Positions 38,537-47,955 are shown, numbered from the stretch's first letter. The stretch: 54,550 bases of DNA from an uncultured Bacteroidales bacterium (GCA_947311115.1 CAMZKE010000021.1:1-54550); one strand, 5' to 3'. The notes: generated from the sequence alone by a model not told the origin. Program-made: numbers and translations.

Positions 38537-38887
38537 ATGAATATATCAGGAATATTAGTGCAAACAAAGCCGGAAAATGTTGAAAGCCTTGTTGTTGCAA
38601 TTAAACAAAACAATTGTTGCGAATATCATTTACATGATGAAAAGGGTAGAATAGTGGTAACTATTGAGGGGGAAAATACCGAAGAGGAAATTAATAAATT
38701 AAAGTATTTAAAAACTTTAGAAAATGTTATTGCTGCCGATATGATGTACGCTTATAGCGAAGATGAGTTGGAGAAAATTCGAGGTGAACTTGATGCTAAT
38801 AATGATTTGCCTACATGGCTTAACGACCCTGATGCAAAAATAGAAGATATTAAATATAATGGTGATTTAACTAAAAAAATGTTGTAA
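38537..38887 (+). CDS. napD: NapD chaperone
   Basis: The 116-residue cytoplasmic protein matches NapD, the chaperone that binds the NapA Tat signal and delays export until cofactors are inserted. The N-terminal MNISGILVQTKPENVESL and the later NVIAADMMYAYSED fit the ferredoxin-like fold. The C-terminal 30 residues form an acidic extension beyond the usual ~90. Its presence supports NapA being a Tat substrate. The porin gene follows after 90 bases. Confidence 0.88.
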   Translation: MNISGILVQTKPENVESLVVAIKQNNCCEYHLHDEKGRIVVTIEGENTEEEINKLKYLKTLENVIAADMMYAYSEDELEKIRGELDANNDLPTWLNDPDAKIEDIKYNGDLTKKML

Positions 38888-38977
38888 ATAATTATTATCA
38901 TAATTAAGTAATTGTTCACTTAATTATGTAAACTTGAATTTAAAAATTGATAAATAAACTTTTTAAAAATTGAAAAA

Positions 38978-40303
38978 ATGAGAAATCTTTTTACTTTTAT
39001 TATTGCATTGTTTAGTATAACTGCAATGTATGCACAGTTTACCTTAAATGGTGAAATCAGACCGAGAACAGAATTTTTGCATGGCTATAAAGCTCCAACA
39101 ATGCAAAATACCACGGCAACAATATTAACAAGTCAAAGAACAAGGCTTGGTTTTGGATATGTTGCCGATAGGTTTGATGTAGGAATTCAAATACAAGACG
39201 TAAGAGCTTGGGGTGCTGAAAAACAATTGGTTGTTGACGATGGTTTTCATACAACAATTCATCAGGCATGGGCAAAAATTAAATTTAACAAAAATTTGGC
39301 ATTAAAAGTAGGTCGTCAAGAATTAGTTTATGATGATTCTCGTATTCTTGGTAATGTAGGTTGGGCTCAGCAAGCACGTAGTCATGATTTAGCATTGTTA
39401 ACTTACGAAAAGAAAGATGCTTTTAAATTACACTTTGGTTTTGCATTAAACTCAATGCAAGCTCATTATTATCCTATTGCTGGGAATTATAAATCGATGC
39501 ATTATTTATGGTTTAATAAAGCATTTGGCGACCATTATAAGCTAAGTGTTTTAATATTAAATAATGGTGTTCAAGATACTGTTATAAATGGTGCTGATGT
39601 AGGAAAAGATGCTACAACTTTTTCGCAAATTGTTGGGCAACGTTCGGTTATTAATGTTGGTAAATTAACTGCCGGAATAAATTTATATTATCAAGCCGGT
39701 TATGATAAAGGAGTTTATAATAATGATGCCGGTGATACACTTCAGAGAAAAGTAGGTGGATATAATATTGGCATTGATTTAAAATTTAAGATTAATGATA
39801 ATTTCAGTGTAGGTGGTGGATTTGAAATGCTTTCCGGTAATAGTCAAACAGATACAACAAAGGCTTATGCACAAAAAAATCATGCTTTTACTCCATTGTA
39901 TGGAACAAATCATAAATTTAACGGTTGGATGGATTATTTTTATGTAGGAAACCATGTTAATAGTGTGGGACTTAACGATTTTTATGTAAATGTAAATTAT
40001 AAAAAGAATAAAATTTTAACAGGTGCAGCTTTCCACTATTTTATGGCTAATGCTCAAGTTTATGATGCTGTAGCTTCTGCTAAATCAGGTAATATTGAGG
40101 CAATGTCTTCTGGTTTAGGTATGGAGTTAGATACTTATTTGGGGTATAAATTAAGTAAAGATGTACTTTTTAAATTTGGTGTTTCAGGAATGTTTGATAC
40201 AGAAACAATGAGAGTATTAAAAGGTGGCGATTACGGAGCTTCTAACTATTGGGGTTGGGCAATGATTGTTGTTAAACCAACATTTTTTAAGACCGATAAA
40301 TAA
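38978..40303 (+). CDS. Outer-membrane porin of the alginate-export-like family
   Basis: The 441-residue protein has a signal peptide ending at AMYAQ and many alternating amphipathic strands with aromatic girdle residues, ending in a beta strand (AMIVVKPTFF). The opening GEIRPRTEFLHGYK and RTRLGFGY, and later VGRQELVYDD, match alginate-export-type beta barrels. It is the last gene of the nap operon, before a strong terminator, so it may let nitrate and nitrite cross the outer membrane. That role is inference from position only. Confidence 0.78.
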   Translation: MRNLFTFIIALFSITAMYAQFTLNGEIRPRTEFLHGYKAPTMQNTTATILTSQRTRLGFGYVADRFDVGIQIQDVRAWGAEKQLVVDDGFHTTIHQAWAKIKFNKNLALKVGRQELVYDDSRILGNVGWAQQARSHDLALLTYEKKDAFKLHFGFALNSMQAHYYPIAGNYKSMHYLWFNKAFGDHYKLSVLILNNGVQDTVINGADVGKDATTFSQIVGQRSVINVGKLTAGINLYYQAGYDKGVYNNDAGDTLQRKVGGYNIGIDLKFKINDNFSVGGGFEMLSGNSQTDTTKAYAQKNHAFTPLYGTNHKFNGWMDYFYVGNHVNSVGLNDFYVNVNYKKNKILTGAAFHYFMANAQVYDAVASAKSGNIEAMSSGLGMELDTYLGYKLSKDVLFKFGVSGMFDTETMRVLKGGDYGASNYWGWAMIVVKPTFFKTDK

Positions 40304-40314
40304 TAATATCATTT

Positions 40315-40412
40315 TTTAATCTATTTGGGTTAAATCCCCCGCCCTTAGGGCGTATTAAATATTGTTTTCCATAATTATACTTCGTTCGCTTGTGGCGAGG
40401 ATATTCATTTTA
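40315..40412 (+). repeat. Dispersed two-hairpin repeat, copy C (diverged)
   Basis: The same layout as copy A with many substitutions. The first stem is CGCCCT-T-AGGGCG (40340-40352). The second (40380-40400) keeps its pairing through three C-to-T changes that give G-T wobbles on the plus strand. It lies between the porin stop and its terminator. Confidence 0.75.
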
Positions 40413-40421
40413 GGTTGAGGT

Positions 40422-40458
40422 AGTCCGTCTTTAAAGAGGCGGGCTATTTTTGTTTTTT
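40422..40458 (+). terminator. Terminator of the nap operon
   Basis: AGTCCGTCT / AGAGGCGGGCT forms a GC-rich stem with wobbles (40422-40445), followed by ATTTTTGTTTTTT. Confidence 0.8.
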
Positions 40459-40483
40459 ATTGATATTGAAAAGTAAAAAAAGC

Positions 40484-40513
40484 AAAGGCTGCCAAAATAT
40501 AATGACAGCCTTT
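40484..40513 (-). terminator. Terminator of the OmpA-like gene
   Basis: AAAGGCTG and CAGCCTTT pair across a 14-base loop, followed on the minus strand by GCTTTTTTTAC. The element lies 22 bases past the stop codon at 40535. Confidence 0.8.
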
Positions 40514-40534
40514 TATGTTTCGAAAAAAATAGTA

Positions 40535-42517
40535 CTATTTAGTGGCTAATTTTTTATTGCTAAACTTATTATCAATAACTTTAACAAAAACTCGTCTGTT
40601 TTTTGCTCTACCTTCTTCTAATTTGTTGTTGGCAATAGGTTTAGTAAATGAGTAACCGGTGTTATGTAATCTTTTAGCGTCTATCCCAAGTTTAACTAAT
40701 TTGTTTACTACATATTTAGCTCTCTTTTCTGAAAGTTTTTTATTGTATTCAAACGAGCCGATACTATCTGTATTTCCTGCAATTTCAACAACTAAGTTTT
40801 TATACTTTTTTAGCATTTTGTATAAACGCATTGCTTCACTTTCCGATTCTTTTTTTAGTATATATCTGTCAAAATCGAAATATAACTTTTGTGTAATAAT
40901 TGGTGATGTTGAAACAGTATCAGGTATTCCTATTTTTAGCTGTGCATTAAAGTTATTTACTGTATCTGTCATAGCAATTTCTTTAGTAAATAACAAGTAA
41001 CCATTCTTTTTTATATCAATAATAAACTTCTTATCCATTGGTAGGTATACAGAATATATACCTTTTTGTTCGTCAGAATTAATTTTTTGAATTATTTGGT
41101 TTGTTTCCTTGTCTTTAATTATTATTTGAGCATTGTTAATTATTTGTGATTGCGAATTGGTTATTACTCCGTTAAGAAAGGCTAGTATATTTTTTTGTTT
41201 CTTTACTTTTTCTGTTGAAAAATCTATTACAAAAATATCTTTATCGTTAGAGCCATTTTTGTTTGTTGTTGTAAAATAGCCTTTTTTCTTATCAGCAGAT
41301 AATACAAAGAAAATATCATCGTAAACTGAGTTTATAGGGTAACCTATGTTTTCAGGAGTGTTCCATTCTCCTTTGTTATTTTTTGTAGATTTAAATATAT
41401 CGTAACCACCCATTGTATTATGCCCTTTTGAACTAAAATATAAAGTTTTTTCATCAGGACTTAAAAAAATTGCATCTTCATCGAATTTAGTGTTTATATT
41501 TTCCCCAATATTTATAGCCTTGCCCCATTTTCCGTTATTTTGTAAAGTGCAATAATAAATGTCTTTTCCTCCAATTGAGCTTTTTCTGTCGCTAACAAAA
41601 AACATGGTTTTTCCATCGTTAGTTAAACAAACAGACGATTCTGTGCTTTTTGAATTTATTGGTTTTGGTAAAGCTTTTGGCTTGGTCCATTCATTATTTA
41701 CTAATGTTGATTTGTAAATATCACCATTACGTTTATTACTTCTATATATAAAAAGAGTTTTACCATCAGGCGATAAACCAACATTTGAATCATGTTTCTT
41801 CGTATTTACCCTTGTTGTTAGTGGCTTAGGTTTGCTCCATGTTCCATTTACTTTTTTGCTTACATATATGTCTTCATAATATTTGTTATCGAAATAATCT
41901 TTTGCTTTACCGGTTGTATTACTTCTTCTTGATGTGAAAAACATTACTGTTTCATCACAATTTACCATAGGGCTGTATTCCGAAAAACGTGTATTTATTT
42001 CAGAAATAGGTGTTATTTTGCCATTTATTGGAGTTTTAATCATGTTTTTTGCTAAGATACACTCATTAATATGTTTGTTAGCTAATGCAATTTTTTTAAT
42101 ATTTCTACTATTTTCTTTATAGATATTAAAATTTTTAATTGCTTTATCAAAATTTAAATTATATTGATATGCTTGACCTAAACTAAAATATATATTATTT
42201 GTTAAGTTACTGTTTTGATTGTATGATTTTGTTAAATAATCGAGGGCTTTAACTTTTGCATCTGTTTTTAAGTAACATATTCCAATTTTATAACTTATTT
42301 TAGCATTATTAGGAAGCATTTTATATGCTTTTATATAATTTTCTAATGCGTGGTAATAATCTTCATCATCAAAATAATCATTCGCATCAATATAAAAATC
42401 TTCGGCAATATAATTATCCTTATCTGATATTTGATTTTGTTTATTATTGCTTAACCCTTGGCTAAATAAGTATGTTGTAAACGTAAGTAATAGATAAAAT
42501 ATTAAATGCTTTTTCAT
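40535..42517 (-). CDS. OmpA-family protein with TPR and PD40 repeats
   Basis: The 660-residue exported protein (signal peptide ending at LFSQ) has TPR-like helices (about 35-150) and WD40-like PD40 beta-propeller repeats (about 170-430, e.g. SPDGKTLFIYRS and SPDEKTLYFSSKGHNTMGGYDIF). A carboxypeptidase-regulatory-like domain (about 445-530) and a C-terminal OmpA peptidoglycan-binding domain (about 545-655, with EIAGNTDSIGSFEYN and LSEKRAKYV) follow. This architecture is common in Bacteroidota outer-membrane proteins, and related proteins such as PorE take part in T9SS. It stands alone with its own terminator. Confidence 0.88.
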   Translation of the reverse strand: MKKHLIFYLLLTFTTYLFSQGLSNNKQNQISDKDNYIAEDFYIDANDYFDDEDYYHALENYIKAYKMLPNNAKISYKIGICYLKTDAKVKALDYLTKSYNQNSNLTNNIYFSLGQAYQYNLNFDKAIKNFNIYKENSRNIKKIALANKHINECILAKNMIKTPINGKITPISEINTRFSEYSPMVNCDETVMFFTSRRSNTTGKAKDYFDNKYYEDIYVSKKVNGTWSKPKPLTTRVNTKKHDSNVGLSPDGKTLFIYRSNKRNGDIYKSTLVNNEWTKPKALPKPINSKSTESSVCLTNDGKTMFFVSDRKSSIGGKDIYYCTLQNNGKWGKAINIGENINTKFDEDAIFLSPDEKTLYFSSKGHNTMGGYDIFKSTKNNKGEWNTPENIGYPINSVYDDIFFVLSADKKKGYFTTTNKNGSNDKDIFVIDFSTEKVKKQKNILAFLNGVITNSQSQIINNAQIIIKDKETNQIIQKINSDEQKGIYSVYLPMDKKFIIDIKKNGYLLFTKEIAMTDTVNNFNAQLKIGIPDTVSTSPIITQKLYFDFDRYILKKESESEAMRLYKMLKKYKNLVVEIAGNTDSIGSFEYNKKLSEKRAKYVVNKLVKLGIDAKRLHNTGYSFTKPIANNKLEEGRAKNRRVFVKVIDNKFSNKKLATK

Positions 42518-42894
42518 TGTTAGTTGTTTTTAGTTGTTGTAGTTATATTATTACCTGTTTTTTTGGTTTTATATAATTTAACTATAATTTATACCAAAAA
42601 TATAATCTTTTAATATTTTATACTTGATAACAAATACTATAATATATATATGGGTATAAATACTAAGTCTGTTTTTAGTAAATATATAAATGCTTGTTAG
42701 TGATGCAGTTATTAGTGTAAATACGTTAAAAATAAATTGGAATGTATTTTTCGATATTGAGACATTTATTTTTGTATAACAATATTTACAGAAATAATTT
42801 TTATCAAAAAAATAAAGGAAAAGAAATAATATATCTAGTGAGTTTGGTTTTGAAATTGGTATTAATTTATTTCAGAAGTTTTTATTAGCAACGC
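42518..42894. other. Intergenic region upstream of the OmpA-like gene
   Basis: No gene or strong inverted repeat is seen in these 377 AT-rich bases. They contain an exact minus-strand -7 element at 42595-42602. The right part follows the stop of the ATP-cone gene without a clear terminator. Confidence 0.6.
42595..42602 (-). promoter_or_regulatory. Possible -7 element of the OmpA-like gene
   Basis: It reads TATTTTTG on the minus strand, matching TAnnTTTG, 77 bases before the start codon. No TTTG sits at the usual -33 distance. Confidence 0.35.
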
Positions 42895-43755
42895 TTATTG
42901 CAAATGCTCATTATACTTCATTATCTCTTTAGCTTCTTTAATAATTCGTTTAAAATCTTTTTTTCTAATACCAATTTCTTCTAAAACCTGAATGTTTGGC
43001 TCTATTTCTCTACACAAAATAATATTTTTTTCAAGTAACTTTTGCTTATGTTTTTTTGTTAATGACGATAAACTTGTAATTGGATGATAACCTGATTGGT
43101 CTATCCAATCACGAAGATTACCTTTTTTAGGATAATCCCAGCCAATAAGTGTTAAACCCGAACATTTACCAAAGTCTTCGGCATCGGAAGAAAACCGGGT
43201 GTTTGTAATTAGCATTCCTTTAATATTTATGTTTTTATTCTCGGGTAATTTGCCTAAATTATTTCTAATATCGTCGAAACGTGATTTTATATACATAGGT
43301 ATTTTAACATCGTTCTTTTTTCGGTCTTTATGAAACTTACATTCAATATATATATGTTCCGTTTCATTTTTTGCAATAACATCAACTTCGTGTGTAACAC
43401 AATTACCCTGAATTATTTTACTAACCTCAACATTGTAATTTTTATTTGAAAATAATCTGCCAACAAATTTCTCGAATGGATAACCCGATGGACCTAAATC
43501 TAAGACTGCTTTTTTTAAACGGAAATGTCCTGCTACATTGTGTGATTTTTTGCGTAAAACAGAATATGCTATTTGGTAAATTCTTTTTGTAGTAATTCCA
43601 TCATACAGTTTTGTAGATATTTCAGCAATAATAGTATTTATTTCACTTTGTTTTGCACCTGAGCGATATAGTGCACTTTTAAGTTTGTTTATATCGAAAA
43701 GTACAATTTCACCTGAATTTTTTTTTATTTGAATATTTATATTGTTATTGTCCAT
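42895..43755 (-). CDS. ATP-cone / Mrr-like endonuclease domain protein
   Basis: The start is placed at the ATG ending at 43755 (286 residues), because an exact -7 promoter box overlaps the earlier ATG at 43782. An ATP-cone domain, known as the nucleotide sensor of ribonucleotide reductases and NrdR, covers about residues 5-85 (KKNSGEIVLFDINKLKSAL). A restriction-endonuclease-like domain follows, with D125 and E138-x-K140 (HEVDVIAK...IYIECK). The combination suggests a DNA-cleaving or DNA-binding protein gated by ATP/dATP, but no activity is established for this protein. It stands alone, divergent from the spondin gene. Confidence 0.8.
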   Translation of the reverse strand: MDNNNINIQIKKNSGEIVLFDINKLKSALYRSGAKQSEINTIIAEISTKLYDGITTKRIYQIAYSVLRKKSHNVAGHFRLKKAVLDLGPSGYPFEKFVGRLFSNKNYNVEVSKIIQGNCVTHEVDVIAKNETEHIYIECKFHKDRKKNDVKIPMYIKSRFDDIRNNLGKLPENKNINIKGMLITNTRFSSDAEDFGKCSGLTLIGWDYPKKGNLRDWIDQSGYHPITSLSSLTKKHKQKLLEKNIILCREIEPNIQVLEEIGIRKKDFKRIIKEAKEIMKYNEHLQ

Positions 43756-43779
43756 ACATTTGTCAATTATTTTGAAAAT

Positions 43780-43787
43780 CAAAGATA
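43780..43787 (-). promoter_or_regulatory. -7 element that sets the start of the ATP-cone gene
   Basis: TATCTTTG on the minus strand matches TAnnTTTG. Transcription would begin near 43774, downstream of the first in-frame ATG (43782), leaving the ATG at 43755 as the usable start. No clear -33 is visible. Confidence 0.45.
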
Positions 43788-43892
43788 ATTAAACATTAAT
43801 TAATATATAGAAAAAATAAAATAATAAATTTATACGTGGGGGTATTTATTTTATAATGTGTATTATGTATGTAAAGAAAAAATCTTTGAAAA

Positions 43893-44996
43893 ATGAAAAA
43901 AGTAAATTTATTACTTGTTTTGGCATTATTGGCACTTGTGTTTTTTAATTCTTGTAAAAAAGATAATGCAGAAACAGAAAACAGTAAAGATAATATATTG
44001 CCAGGTAGTTGGGGCGTTGGAATTCCAGATGCTATTAGTAATGTAGGTGAGACTAAGAATTTAAGCACTACACAGAGTGATACATTAAATGGCAATGCTA
44101 TTTATGAGCATTTAAGAACTTTTATAGCTGTTGGTGAAGGTGCTTCGGCAATTGTAAATGCTATTATAACGTCAATTTCAGATAATAATATTAACGAACC
44201 TATGTCGTTAACATATACAAGCGATGAAGATGGTAGAGCAAAACATTTAGAGGTAATAGAAAATTCGGCTTTTGATGGTAGCACTTGGGAATTTCAATTA
44301 ACAATTTCTGATGCAGGTTCACAGTCAAATTCTGATGAAGGAAAAGCTTTGCAGGTCTTTTGGAATCAATCGCCAATAAAGGGAATTGCAATTCTTAAAC
44401 CATATAATATGAACAGAACTAATGATTCTGATATGCCTAATGCAATTTATAAAATTGCGTATAGCGAAGCAGGCGAAAATGGATATAATAAGCAAATGAC
44501 TGTTGAAATTGCCGATTTACCAAATTTAAGTAATGATATATGGTATATGAATTCATTAAAAATGTTTGCAGGAAAAACCGGAGATATAGTAAATGTGTAT
44601 GGGAATTCAGACCATCCTAGTGCATATTTCTTTGATAGTACTGCTGTTGGATACGATTGGGCTTTTGTTGCATCGGCTAATGAAATTACAGATATTGCTG
44701 TTGCAGAAGTTGGATTACCACGAAATAATTTAAATATAACTGATAGAGCAGAATTGTTAGAAACAAATTCGATACATACTGTATTTAACGACCAAATTGT
44801 TGCTTTAGGATATGCTCAGCAAGATGTAGATAACTATTTATTTAACACTGCAGCTCCCGGTTATTTTAATCATAATGGATTTATTCAAGGAGGTGAAGCT
44901 CCAACAGGAGACTTTAGCCCACTAGAGAATAATATTAATGCTTTAATTCCATATAATCCAACTAATGTAAGAGATTTAACAATAAGTTTTAAATAA
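43893..44996 (+). CDS. Spondin-domain lipoprotein
   Basis: The 367-residue protein has a lipoprotein signal with Cys at about residue 21 (VFFNSCKKDN). Two regions resemble spondin_N domains: IYEHLRTFIAVGEGASAIVNAI with downstream strands, and the second half with FVASANEITDIAVAEVGLP. Bacterial spondin-domain proteins are surface proteins of unclear, possibly adhesive, function. It is monocistronic, with a terminator directly after it. A gene-specific promoter could not be identified. Confidence 0.75.
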   Translation: MKKVNLLLVLALLALVFFNSCKKDNAETENSKDNILPGSWGVGIPDAISNVGETKNLSTTQSDTLNGNAIYEHLRTFIAVGEGASAIVNAIITSISDNNINEPMSLTYTSDEDGRAKHLEVIENSAFDGSTWEFQLTISDAGSQSNSDEGKALQVFWNQSPIKGIAILKPYNMNRTNDSDMPNAIYKIAYSEAGENGYNKQMTVEIADLPNLSNDIWYMNSLKMFAGKTGDIVNVYGNSDHPSAYFFDSTAVGYDWAFVASANEITDIAVAEVGLPRNNLNITDRAELLETNSIHTVFNDQIVALGYAQQDVDNYLFNTAAPGYFNHNGFIQGGEAPTGDFSPLENNINALIPYNPTNVRDLTISFK

Positions 44997-45027
44997 TACA
45001 AAAAAATAAGGTTAGTAATAGTTAAAG

Positions 45028-45059
45028 AAGTCGCTTCAAGTTTTGGAGTGGCTTTTTTT
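45028..45059 (+). terminator. Terminator of the spondin-domain gene
   Basis: AAGTCGCTTC / GGAGTGGCTT forms a 10-base stem with wobbles, followed by seven Ts. The T tract overlaps the stop codon of the convergent MutS-like gene. Confidence 0.85.
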
Positions 45060-46854
45060 ATATATCAAAATCAATTCCAATCTTTTTCATTAAAAGGGTA
45101 GCATTAAAACTGTTACAAATGCCTTTTTTTAGTTTGTAATCGAAAAATAGTTCATCATTTCTTACATTTACATCAAAATTAAAATTTCTAATTTGTTGCG
45201 GAAATTGTTTAATCATATCGGCAATACTAAGGTCGTGAGTTGCTACAATACCAACAGCATTATATTTTAAAAATTGTTTAATAATAGCCACACTTCCTAA
45301 ATTTCGGTCAGTAGTGTTTGTGCCACGTAAAAGCTCATCTAATAGTAAAAGGCAGTTGTTATCTGTTTTTATAATGTTTAAAATGTCTTTTATTCGTTTA
45401 AGTTCTGCATAAAACGATGAGGTATTTTCTTCAAGTGAATCATGAATTCTGAAATATGTAAGTATTCTTATCTCTGATAACTTTAAGCTTTTTGCATTTA
45501 CAGGAGCTCCTGCATAAGCCAAAATCATATTTACAGCAACGGTTCGTAAAAATGTACTTTTTCCTGCCATATTTGAGCCCGTTATAATATCAGCTTTTGA
45601 TTTGCCTGAAATACTGTAACTATTTGTTACGCTTGTTTCATTTGGTATTAAAGGGTGTGCAAGTTCTTCACCATCAATAAGAAAATTTGCATTAATAATT
45701 TCAGGAAAGATCCAATTATTATTGTTAAAATATAAAATACTTAACGACAACAAAGCATCAAACTTACCAATTATCTCGAGCCATTTATTAATATGTTTTT
45801 TATTCTCGATAAACCATTTTTCAGCACTAACCGACATATGAATATCACTCATAAAAATTGGCACAATTAACAGACGGTAAAATATATTTGTTCTATTATC
45901 AAACCGTTTAGAGATAAATGCTATTTTCTTAAATTCCTTTTCAGGATTGTATTTGCTAATTAGTTCTGCCTTTAATTTGGTAGCTAAATCTGATTTAAAA
46001 TTTTCATTATTAATTAAACTTACAAGTTTTGAAAAGCGTTTAAAAATATCGGATTGTTTGCCTAAATGATTATCAATTTTATTTACTTTTATTTGTAGGC
46101 TTGTTAATGCAATAAAATTTGCTGAAACAAATATAAATGTAAGCACCCAAATAAGTGGGTATATGTACCCAATAGTAAAACTCAGAATTATAATTATTGG
46201 CGAAATCCACGAATAAATTACAAGTGCATTTTTGGTTACAAAATAAGGTTCAAAGTTTTCAATCCAGTCTTTTAAATTATTTGTGTTTTTGTTTGTTTTG
46301 CTTTTTGAATAAAAAAAAGTTCGCAAAAATTCATTTTTAAAATTATTCTTTTCGGCAAGTTCTTTTACTGTATTTTGCCTTTCTGAAATATCAATTTTAT
46401 TGGAGCTTTGCTTTAGCCATTTTGCTAAAATACTGCTTCCTTTTTGTGTTACAGTTCTGTTTATTAAATTATACAGACTAAATTTACCAAAAATATCTAA
46501 ATCAGATGTGTATAAGTGTTTGTGGTTGATATATTGTGAGCCGTCGCCAAAAATATTTTCTGATTTAATATCACGAATTTCATTTTTGTAAATATCAATA
46601 AGCTGAACAAGTTTATTAAGTTCTTCTTCTTTTTTGTTATGATATTTAACCAAAAAACTAAACAATACTATAAATATTGGTAGTAAAATGAAACCGATTA
46701 AAAAGAAATAATTAAATAAGTATATATTTATAATAGTTAAAACTATAAAAACAATTAAACGTGTTATAGAATAAATGTTATTTTTCTTTTTTGCGTTTCC
46801 TTTTTCGAGATTTAATTCTGCAATTTTATTTTCGTAGTATTTAGTGTTTTGCAT
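45058..46854 (-). CDS. Membrane-anchored MutS-family ATPase
   Basis: The 598-residue protein has the MutS core and ATPase domain but no mismatch-recognition domain. Walker A is TGSNMAGKST (425-434), Walker B LLLLDE (502-507), and the signature FYAELKRIKDI and ATHDL follow. Two hydrophobic regions (about 33-70 and 208-255) suggest membrane attachment, unlike MutS1 or MutS2. Related proteins are common in Bacteroidota and are annotated as MutS-related, with unknown role. It need not take part in mismatch repair. It is 55 bases downstream of the split permease genes and converges on the spondin gene. Confidence 0.85.
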   Translation of the reverse strand: MQNTKYYENKIAELNLEKGNAKKKNNIYSITRLIVFIVLTIINIYLFNYFFLIGFILLPIFIVLFSFLVKYHNKKEEELNKLVQLIDIYKNEIRDIKSENIFGDGSQYINHKHLYTSDLDIFGKFSLYNLINRTVTQKGSSILAKWLKQSSNKIDISERQNTVKELAEKNNFKNEFLRTFFYSKSKTNKNTNNLKDWIENFEPYFVTKNALVIYSWISPIIIILSFTIGYIYPLIWVLTFIFVSANFIALTSLQIKVNKIDNHLGKQSDIFKRFSKLVSLINNENFKSDLATKLKAELISKYNPEKEFKKIAFISKRFDNRTNIFYRLLIVPIFMSDIHMSVSAEKWFIENKKHINKWLEIIGKFDALLSLSILYFNNNNWIFPEIINANFLIDGEELAHPLIPNETSVTNSYSISGKSKADIITGSNMAGKSTFLRTVAVNMILAYAGAPVNAKSLKLSEIRILTYFRIHDSLEENTSSFYAELKRIKDILNIIKTDNNCLLLLDELLRGTNTTDRNLGSVAIIKQFLKYNAVGIVATHDLSIADMIKQFPQQIRNFNFDVNVRNDELFFDYKLKKGICNSFNATLLMKKIGIDFDI

Positions 46855-46909
46855 ATATTTTTTATTATGGGCTAAAGTATTAGTTTTGTTTTAACTTGAC
46901 AAATGATTA

Positions 46910-47446
46910 TTATTGTCCGTCTTTAACTTCTAATTTATTTTTTTCGAAGTATTTACCCATTATTATTCCTAAAATTACAAAAATAGGTATCGATAAAAAT
47001 ATACGAAGTAATGAAAATTGAATACCTAAAAATCCTATTTCGAAGCTTAGCATTGGTATTTTTGCTATTGAGGCTGCACTTAAATAAATAAAAATATTGC
47101 TTGCCGAAGTTCCTTTTTTCCATAGTATGTATGCAACAGGGAATGCGGCATATAACGGACCTGCTTGTAAAAAAGCTAATAGCATTACAAGTAATATACC
47201 TTTAATTCCGGAAGCTTTTCCAATATGTTTTTGTACTTTTTCTTTCGATACCCACACATCAAACAAGCCAACTAAAATAAACATTACCGGTAATGCTATA
47301 ATCATTTCTTTTAGAAACGACCAAAAATTATTCTTAAATATTTGTACACCCGGTTGATATTTATAAACAAAAGAAAAACAAACAAATAAAATAAATAATG
47401 TTATTATTGGAATTGCAAATTTGTATTTTTTTATCGCCGTTTTCAT
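46910..47446 (-). CDS. Permease half, ArsP/DUF318-like (second gene of pair)
   Basis: The 178-residue membrane protein has about five helices and the core LLAFLQAGPLYAAFPVAYILWKKG, which resembles one half of UPF0718/ArsP-type permeases. The preceding gene, 2 bases upstream, encodes a protein with an equivalent region (IIPGFIAYPLSSILLSKG), so the two probably pair to form one transporter. ArsP exports organoarsenicals in other bacteria, but nothing here fixes the substrate. A short charged N-terminus suggests the start is correct. Confidence 0.75.
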   Translation of the reverse strand: MKTAIKKYKFAIPIITLFILFVCFSFVYKYQPGVQIFKNNFWSFLKEMIIALPVMFILVGLFDVWVSKEKVQKHIGKASGIKGILLVMLLAFLQAGPLYAAFPVAYILWKKGTSASNIFIYLSAASIAKIPMLSFEIGFLGIQFSLLRIFLSIPIFVILGIIMGKYFEKNKLEVKDGQ

Positions 47447-47448
47447 AA

Positions 47449-47928
47449 TTATATTATTTGATATATAAATACCATTGAAAAGCCTACTATTAGAGCTCCT
47501 GCAAAAGCCAATAAATTTCTTAATATAGCTGTTTTTAATCCAAAATATTTTGCCTCTAAGGGTATTGTTAATATTCCTACCATTTTTAAAGTGGTAATAA
47601 ATACTGATATAACAGCATAGCTAATACCTTTAGAGAGTAAAATGCTTGAAAGTGGGTATGCTATAAAACCCGGTATTATTGATATTGCTCCAATTAATGC
47701 GGCCGAAACATAAGCCATTAAACCTGCATTTGTACCAAGATGTTTAATTATTACTTCATCGGATACTAAATATAATACAACACTAACTAAAATTATTACA
47801 GACAATAATGTCGGTAGAATTTTTAGAAACATCATAGTACCTTTTTTAATAGCTTTAAAGGTTTTTCTTTTATTGAAAATAAAAGAAATTATTGTTAGTA
47901 TTATTGTTAAAATTATTATTGCTACCAT
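47449..47928 (-). CDS. Permease half, ArsP/DUF318-like (first gene of pair)
   Basis: The start is set at the ATG ending at 47928 (159 residues). An upstream in-frame ATG at 47958 lies inside the -7 promoter box and would precede the transcription start. The protein has about five helices and the repeat region GAISIIPGFIAYPLSSILL, equivalent to AFLQAGPLYAAFPVAYIL of the next gene. In many bacteria both halves are one polypeptide of 300 residues or more. Two separate genes 2 bases apart imply a heterodimer. Substrate unknown. Confidence 0.75.
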   Translation of the reverse strand: MVAIIILTIILTIISFIFNKRKTFKAIKKGTMMFLKILPTLLSVIILVSVVLYLVSDEVIIKHLGTNAGLMAYVSAALIGAISIIPGFIAYPLSSILLSKGISYAVISVFITTLKMVGILTIPLEAKYFGLKTAILRNLLAFAGALIVGFSMVFIYQII

Positions 47929-47955
47929 TATATACAAAATATTTGCATCATTATG

